DNA of 64,000 bases from assembly GCF_016908195.1 (NCBI RefSeq), contig NZ_JAFBDK010000003.1, forward strand, positions 186,001-250,000, read 5' to 3'. Shown one piece after another: positions 59,847 through 64,000 of this stretch. Origin of the DNA: Jeotgalibacillus terrae. Its GTDB lineage: Bacteria; Bacillota; Bacilli; Bacillales; Jeotgalibacillaceae. Below the pieces are notes generated by a model. The model was given only the letters and a program-made list of their open reading frames with translations, was not told where the DNA came from and did no database searches. Positions within the stretch are counted from its first letter, which is position 1. Every line of letters begins with the position of its first letter. The translations under genes and the position numbers were made by a program.

Positions 59847-60019
59847 CAGCTATTTAAAACGCATATTCTCCCACACTTCTGTACATGTTTTAGACATAAA
59901 ATATACAATTACTCTAAGTAAAAAGTATATATACCGGAGATAAAGTTAAGAATCTATCTGTAAGGAAAGTCTTTAGAAAGGCTAAAATAAATATTTACAA
60001 AATCAGAGAACCTGGTGAT

Positions 60020-60047
60020 AAAGGCAAACTAACGTTTCGCCTTTTTT
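60020..60047 (+). terminator. Terminator of the three-gene operon
   Basis: AAAGGC-AAAC pairs with GTTT-C-GCCTTT (a bulged C), followed by TTTT. About 175 bases after the last stop. Confidence 0.6.
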
Positions 60048-60053
60048 ATATAG

Positions 60054-60099
60054 TCATAACTGCTTAAATTAATGCTAACTTTTGTTTAAGCAGTTATGA
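60054..60099. repeat. Perfect 15-base inverted repeat
   Basis: TCATAACTGCTTAAA (60054) and TTTAAGCAGTTATGA (60085-60099), 15 perfect pairs around 16 bases, no T-run after it. It lies between convergent genes, so it may be a bidirectional terminator or a cruciform/replication-related structure of the element. Confidence 0.55.
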
Positions 60100-60140
60100 T
60101 TATTAGGTTCAACTTGAAATGATAGCAGATAAATTAAAGA

Positions 60141-61418
60141 CTATTTCCACGGAAGATCATCATAATCTCCTTCCCACAAAGGAAACTTAAGTCTATTAGA
60201 AAATACACCTTGATATCCAACTAAGTTAAGAAGGAGCATTTCGGTGTAATACATACCTAGTTGATTTATCATAGCCTTATCTTCTCCAGAATAGCTATTC
60301 ATAATTGAATCTCGTTTTGGATGAGCAATGTGATTTCTGTATTTTACTAATAAGTTTGGTCCGGAATGAAACTCATCGCTAAACCTTCTATATTTACCTT
60401 CAAGACTAGTTTCAATTGAAAGTTCTTTTAATATTAATTCTAAATTCATTTCAAAATTATTTTTATCAAATTTTGATTTACTGATAATTTGAGGTGTTTG
60501 CTGAGTCAACAAGACGAAAGATAATTTTTCTAAAGCTATTTGGGAATTGATTATTTTATTTTCTATAAAAGTTGTGGTTAAGGCTTCAACATACCAGTGA
60601 ATGGTTTCTTTAATAATTCTTTTAATAAAAGCATCCTTAAATTTAGAATCAAAGTTATGAAAAAGGTTTTTAATCACTTCTCCTCTTTGTTTCGGAAACC
60701 AATTTGGTATTGCTTTATAAGAGCTCATCACGGGTACTAAAAATTCTCTGTACACTTCTTTATTATCAACTTGTCCAATTTTTATTGGCATACCTATATG
60801 TCTACCGGTACATAACTTGAAAACCCAAACAAATAAGTTTTCTATTTCAATAATCTCTGATTTCTTAAATAAACTTTTATCTCTCTTTTCTATTTTTATT
60901 ATATGAGTTATAGCGTAACCCTTACTGTCTTTTAAGTTTGGAAATAACTTTTTCTTTTTATAGTCATGACGAAGCTGTAAACATAAATTCCATTCTCCAA
61001 ATTCAATATGGAGTCCACCACGATAACGAAAATTGTCTTTAGTAACTACTTCTCCAAGGTAATTAACAAAGTTACTAACATGAATTAAGCAGCTATCCAT
61101 ATATACTTCTTGTTCATCTTTTATTGCAGATACAACTACTCCTTTAATTAATTGATTATTTTGTACTAAGTCAAAGCTCACTGGTGTTGGAGGTATACCA
61201 GGAGCTTCTATCATAATGCCATCTTCATTAGTAAGTGAATGAAGGTCTTCTTTGTCTGTTTCTCCTATAAATCTAATCATTGGTTCTGGATAGTGGTTGA
61301 AGTTTATGGAGCCCTTTAAAACGAACGTCTTTCCTTTACTAACTAAATTAAAATTACCTTCATAAATCGAAAAGCGGTCATCAAAACTAAAATATTTAGA
61401 ATCAATTGCTTCGATCAT
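60141..61418 (-). CDS. HEPN-like protein, candidate abortive-infection effector
   Basis: 425 residues from the ATG at 61418, eight bases after GAGAGGG; two earlier in-frame starts lack a site. The N-terminal half is a beta-rich domain (FNLVSKGKTFVLKGSINFNH and the WNLCLQLRHDYKKKKLF segment); the C-terminal half is helical and carries KYRNHIAHPKR, the HEPN RNase motif R-x4-H (Arg about 361, His about 366). HEPN proteins of this layout (ApeA/AbiJ-like) cleave RNA in phage defence. The match is by the motif and layout only. It diverges from the HTH gene at 61660. Confidence 0.72.
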   Translation of the reverse strand: MIEAIDSKYFSFDDRFSIYEGNFNLVSKGKTFVLKGSINFNHYPEPMIRFIGETDKEDLHSLTNEDGIMIEAPGIPPTPVSFDLVQNNQLIKGVVVSAIKDEQEVYMDSCLIHVSNFVNYLGEVVTKDNFRYRGGLHIEFGEWNLCLQLRHDYKKKKLFPNLKDSKGYAITHIIKIEKRDKSLFKKSEIIEIENLFVWVFKLCTGRHIGMPIKIGQVDNKEVYREFLVPVMSSYKAIPNWFPKQRGEVIKNLFHNFDSKFKDAFIKRIIKETIHWYVEALTTTFIENKIINSQIALEKLSFVLLTQQTPQIISKSKFDKNNFEMNLELILKELSIETSLEGKYRRFSDEFHSGPNLLVKYRNHIAHPKRDSIMNSYSGEDKAMINQLGMYYTEMLLLNLVGYQGVFSNRLKFPLWEGDYDDLPWK

Positions 61419-61604
61419 ATATAACACCCTCTCTTCTCTAGTCATATACCTCAAACAGCAGCTTATTTATAAAGACACTATATATTCTTACAGTTTATCA
61501 TTTGTTCCCAATATTAGATTTAATCTACTAATGTATTAAATCCAATGTAAATTCAGACATGCATTTTCAGTGCAAGCTATCTTTTATAAATTGTATTAGT
61601 AATA

Positions 61605-61632
61605 AATTTATTATAGTAGTCTACAATAAATT
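61605..61632. promoter_or_regulatory. Palindrome in the divergent spacer, candidate operator or replication site
   Basis: AATTTATTATAG-TAGT-CTACAATAAATT, 12-base arms with one mismatch, 28 bases before the HTH gene. It is suited to bind the HTH protein or to act as an iteron of the replication unit. Confidence 0.55.
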
Positions 61633-61659
61633 ATCACTGAAATGGAAAGGCGGGATAAT

Positions 61660-62169
61660 ATGAACATAAATACAACTAAAAAAGATTTAAAGATTAATGA
61701 AGTTCAATTTAGAAATCTAACTACTAATGAGCGGGTAAACTACTTTAATGAGGAATTAAAACACTCGGGGAAAACAGTCGACGAAGCAGCTAAAGAACTC
61801 GGCCTCTCTTCCTCAACTGTTTCTTTACTAATGCGAAAAGATGGATATCGGTATTGCAGAATGACAAAGCAGTATATTCAGCAAGAAGAAAAAAACACAT
61901 CTTCCCGGACAACCCAAGAAGAATTTCTAAAATACCTATTCGAGAACGAGGAGATATTGCGGAAGGTCATTGGAACAACAGCTACTAAGCGGATGATTGT
62001 TGATGAATCCATCTACTATCAAAATGACAGCTTTGTAAGTAAAACGTTAAAAATAAAAGGTAACACCTTTAAAGAGTTTCAGACTTTATTAAAAGACAAA
62101 TATCCTCAGTACCGGATGCAGGATATGCTTACCCAAGCATTGATCGATTTTATCCATAAATATAAGTGA
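61660..62169 (+). CDS. Small HTH protein of the replication unit
   Basis: 169 residues from the ATG at 61660 (GGCGGGATAAT before it). Helix-turn-helix GKTVDEAAKELGLSSSTVSLLMRKDG, followed by a basic helical region; the C-terminal 40 residues (FKEFQTLLKDKYPQYRMQDMLTQALIDFIHKYK) resemble the end of small plasmid repressors or copy-number proteins. It precedes the replication initiator gene and diverges from the HEPN-like gene. Regulator of replication is a guess. Confidence 0.75.
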   Translation: MNINTTKKDLKINEVQFRNLTTNERVNYFNEELKHSGKTVDEAAKELGLSSSTVSLLMRKDGYRYCRMTKQYIQQEEKNTSSRTTQEEFLKYLFENEEILRKVIGTTATKRMIVDESIYYQNDSFVSKTLKIKGNTFKEFQTLLKDKYPQYRMQDMLTQALIDFIHKYK

Positions 62170-62176
62170 CAAGATT

Positions 62177-62206
62177 GCTACCATCATGGATTGATTTGAT
62201 GGTAGC
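62177..62206 (+). terminator. Hairpin between the HTH and replication genes
   Basis: GCTACCATCA (62177) and TGATGGTAGC (62197-62206), ten perfect pairs, then TTTATC. It probably ends the HTH transcript or marks the replication region. Confidence 0.65.
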
Positions 62207-62448
62207 TTTATCATTTAAAGGAGTGATCATAAACAATTAAACAAGCTACGACCAAATTAAATAGATTAATTCGTACCTTCCAATGTAAGATGAAGACTAT
62301 GCGAGATTGGGAACGCATGAGAGGTGAAAAATATAGTTCGGAATCGGGAAAAAACACACCTTAAACATACCATAATCTGTTGGTATATATACATTTCCCA
62401 ACTTCCCGCAAGCACACTATTTACACAAATAAAAGGAGTGATGTTCAA

Positions 62449-63435
62449 ATGATTCACACGGTTGAATTATATTGTAACCTTGAAGATGGAGAAATTAACA
62501 CTTTAGCTAAACGACACGGGGTACAGATTAAACAAGTTTCACCAACTATTAATTTAAGGTTTGATGGCATCGTTACTAGTATCACCAAGAAGTTTCATAA
62601 GTGGTATATGTTTGTACATGTTGATCTGATTAAATTGCTCAAAAAACCCGACTTTACAGAGCTGAATACTCATCAGATTGAAACTAAATTAGACGAATAT
62701 CTCGTTGACGTCTTTGGTCATAATGAACAGGAATTAATTTTAAAGAGAATTGATTACAGGTTTGATGCTGTAGTCAGTGACCCTGCTCATCGAGAAATGT
62801 TATTAAAATTATATCGTAAAACCTATGATTCATACCGCTATAAGAGAAAATGGGATGAATACAAATCAACACTTTATTTCAACTCAAAATCAATGAAGGT
62901 GATTGTTTATGATAAGATGATTGAGCGGAATGAAAAAGGAATTAAGCCTGAGCCATATGAGGTTGACGTTTTAAGATTTGAAGTACAACTGCTTAATAGG
63001 CACCTAAATCATATGAAACGTTACCGTGGCATATCTAAGACTTTAAGCAATTACATTGATGATGATTTTCGGTTCAATTATCTCTTGACCCACATTTCTC
63101 CATTCTTTTCCCCTGGACACTTTTATAAAATAAACATAGCTAAGAAGATCATTGATAACAGTTCACTAAAACAAAAAGATATAGTGGCACTAAAAGAATT
63201 CTTATGTGATATTTCTAATCGTGGATTGAAAGGTCTCAATATCTATAAAAAACTTACAAGCACAGGTGTTGAAAAGCAAAAATACAGTAAGTATACAATT
63301 AAGAAGTATTTATCACATCTACATGCACTCAATATCAATCCGCTTTTAATCCCCAAAAACTCCAAGATCAACCTAGGAAAAGACAAAAGAATCGATAATC
63401 CACTTTCAAATCTCTTCAAAAATAAATCCACTTAA
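62449..63435 (+). CDS. Replication initiator of the phage gene II/X (Phage_CRI-like) family
   Basis: 328 residues from the ATG at 62449 (AAAAGGAGTG before it); an upstream in-frame stretch is not needed. Mixed fold with IDYRFDAVVSDPAHREMLLKLYRKTYDSYRYKRKWDEYKSTLYFNSKSMKVIVYDKMIERNEKG and LRFEVQLLNRHLNHMKRYRGISKTLSNYI, the pattern of gene II/X-type replication proteins (Y-x-YD-K, then R-E----). They nick and start rolling-circle replication in phages and plasmids. It marks the region as a replicating mobile element. Classification from motif memory, not a search. Confidence 0.78.
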   Translation: MIHTVELYCNLEDGEINTLAKRHGVQIKQVSPTINLRFDGIVTSITKKFHKWYMFVHVDLIKLLKKPDFTELNTHQIETKLDEYLVDVFGHNEQELILKRIDYRFDAVVSDPAHREMLLKLYRKTYDSYRYKRKWDEYKSTLYFNSKSMKVIVYDKMIERNEKGIKPEPYEVDVLRFEVQLLNRHLNHMKRYRGISKTLSNYIDDDFRFNYLLTHISPFFSPGHFYKINIAKKIIDNSSLKQKDIVALKEFLCDISNRGLKGLNIYKKLTSTGVEKQKYSKYTIKKYLSHLHALNINPLLIPKNSKINLGKDKRIDNPLSNLFKNKST

Positions 63436-63515
63436 ACTTAACCGCTCAGTACTTCTCAAATAATATTATCTTCATAACTTCATTATTAAATAGACAACTT
63501 TCAAACAGGGATTTT

Positions 63516-64000
63516 TATTTTTTGTACAAAATTACTTATATGAAAAGCACTTTTGTTTTTTTGTCCAGATTTACTCCCATGACACACAAGATCAATGTTT
63601 TTTGTCTGAGTTTACTCATATGAAAAGCACTTTGTGTGTTTTTTGTCCGAAATCACTCCCATGACAAGCATAATCGATGTTTTTGTCTGTATTTACACAT
63701 ACGAAAAGCACTCTTCTGTTTTTTGTCCAGATTTACTCCCATGACACGCAAGAATAGTATTTTTTGTTTGAATTCACTCATGCGAAAAGCACTTTTGTGT
63801 TTTTTGTTCTGAAAGTTCGAACCTAAATGCAGCTTTTCACGCTTTTTGCTCTAAAACTCCGAACTGAAACGTCATTTTGTGTTTTTTGTTATGAAAGTCC
63901 GAACCTAAATGCAGCTTTTCATGCTTTTGCTCTAAAATTGCGAACTGAAACGTCATTTTGTGTTCTTTGTTCTAAAAGTCCGAACCTAAATGCAGCTTTT
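63516..64000. repeat. Long tandem repeat array, period about 81 bases (two about 40-base halves)
   Basis: AAAAGCAC-type blocks recur at about 63543, 63623, 63704 and 63785, i.e. every 80-81 bases; GAACCTAAATGCAGCTTTT recurs at 63819, 63901 and 63982 (82 and 81 bases). Within each period two similar halves alternate: TTTTGTCCAGATTTACTCCC then an ATGACA block, and TTTTTTGTCTGAGTTTACTC then ATGAAAAGCAC. From about 63800 the halves change to AAGTCCGAACC and ACTCCGAACTG versions. The array continues beyond the edge. It is not a CRISPR (no constant repeat with unique spacers). No gene is seen in it. Confidence 0.75.

Noticed and set aside
59940-60065. 40-codon open frame KNLSVRKVFRKAKINIYKIR
   Set aside because: It has no start codon with a site and contains the terminator of the three-gene operon within it.
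63816-63830. tRNA-like T-loop (GTTCGAACC)
   Set aside because: It is part of the tandem repeat, with no acceptor or anticodon stems around it.
63516-64000. CRISPR array
   Set aside because: The period is regular, but both halves of each unit are repeated; there are no unique spacers and no cas genes nearby.

Overview
The window looks like chromosomal DNA of a low-GC, spore-forming member of the Bacillales (Bacillaceae or Planococcaceae/Caryophanaceae; a Jeotgalibacillus-like genome would fit, but the genus is a guess). The support is strong AGGAGG ribosome binding sites, many TTG/GTG starts, lipobox lipoproteins, a Spo0E-like phosphatase, a PlcR/PapR-type peptide quorum-sensing pair, a Bce-type antibiotic detoxification module and a degenerate hairpin repeat of a kind seen in Bacillaceae genomes. 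No rRNA or tRNA gene and no CRISPR array was seen.

Layout. 1-3200: a fatty-acid/acyl-CoA catabolic locus (3-hydroxyacyl-CoA dehydrogenase, TetR regulator, SDR, acyl-CoA dehydrogenase) with two matching TetR-type operators. 3300-12340: small membrane proteins and lipoproteins, a GNAT enzyme, a DUF418 protein, an XRE/MEDS-like regulator divergent from an overlooked Spo0E-like gene, an APH-type kinase and NagZ. 12387-16993: a six-gene PTS operon (PRD regulator, detached EIIA, EIIB, EIIA, fructose-type EIIC, AlsE-like epimerase), read here as D-allulose or a related ketohexose. 17300-24940: small proteins, terminator-carrying repeats, a methyltransferase, an ECF sigma factor with a repetitive beta-rich partner, a histidine phosphatase, a DUF1643 protein and an orphan HsdR-N-like protein. 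25134-27670: an AT-rich two-gene unit of unknown function. 28174-39900: a PadR-regulated ABC exporter, DegV, a Trm11-like methylase, a PQQ-type sugar dehydrogenase, an SDR, a secreted beta-helix protein and a GNAT enzyme.

39944-42290 is the most striking stretch. A PlcR-like RRNPP regulator diverges from an overlooked 47-residue PapR-like propeptide gene ending in DLPYEV. That gene is followed by a secreted protein with a glycine/alanine-rich hydrophobic C-terminus and a small membrane protein, which together look like a quorum-controlled effector/immunity unit. After this come a SatA-like acetyltransferase, a D-galactonate catabolic operon (IclR, KDG kinase, KDPGal aldolase, DgoD, GntP; 43636-48570), a PadR pair and a BceRS-BceAB-type module (51089-55648).

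From about 56100 the character changes. A footprint of a groEL 3' end with a terminator is followed by a SEFIR-domain protein, a three-gene unknown operon, a HEPN-like protein, a small HTH protein, a gene II/X-like replication initiator and a long tandem repeat with a period of about 81 nt that runs off the right edge. I read 56130 to beyond 64000 as an integrated mobile or satellite element with defence cargo. Three families of short intergenic repeats are scattered through the rest.
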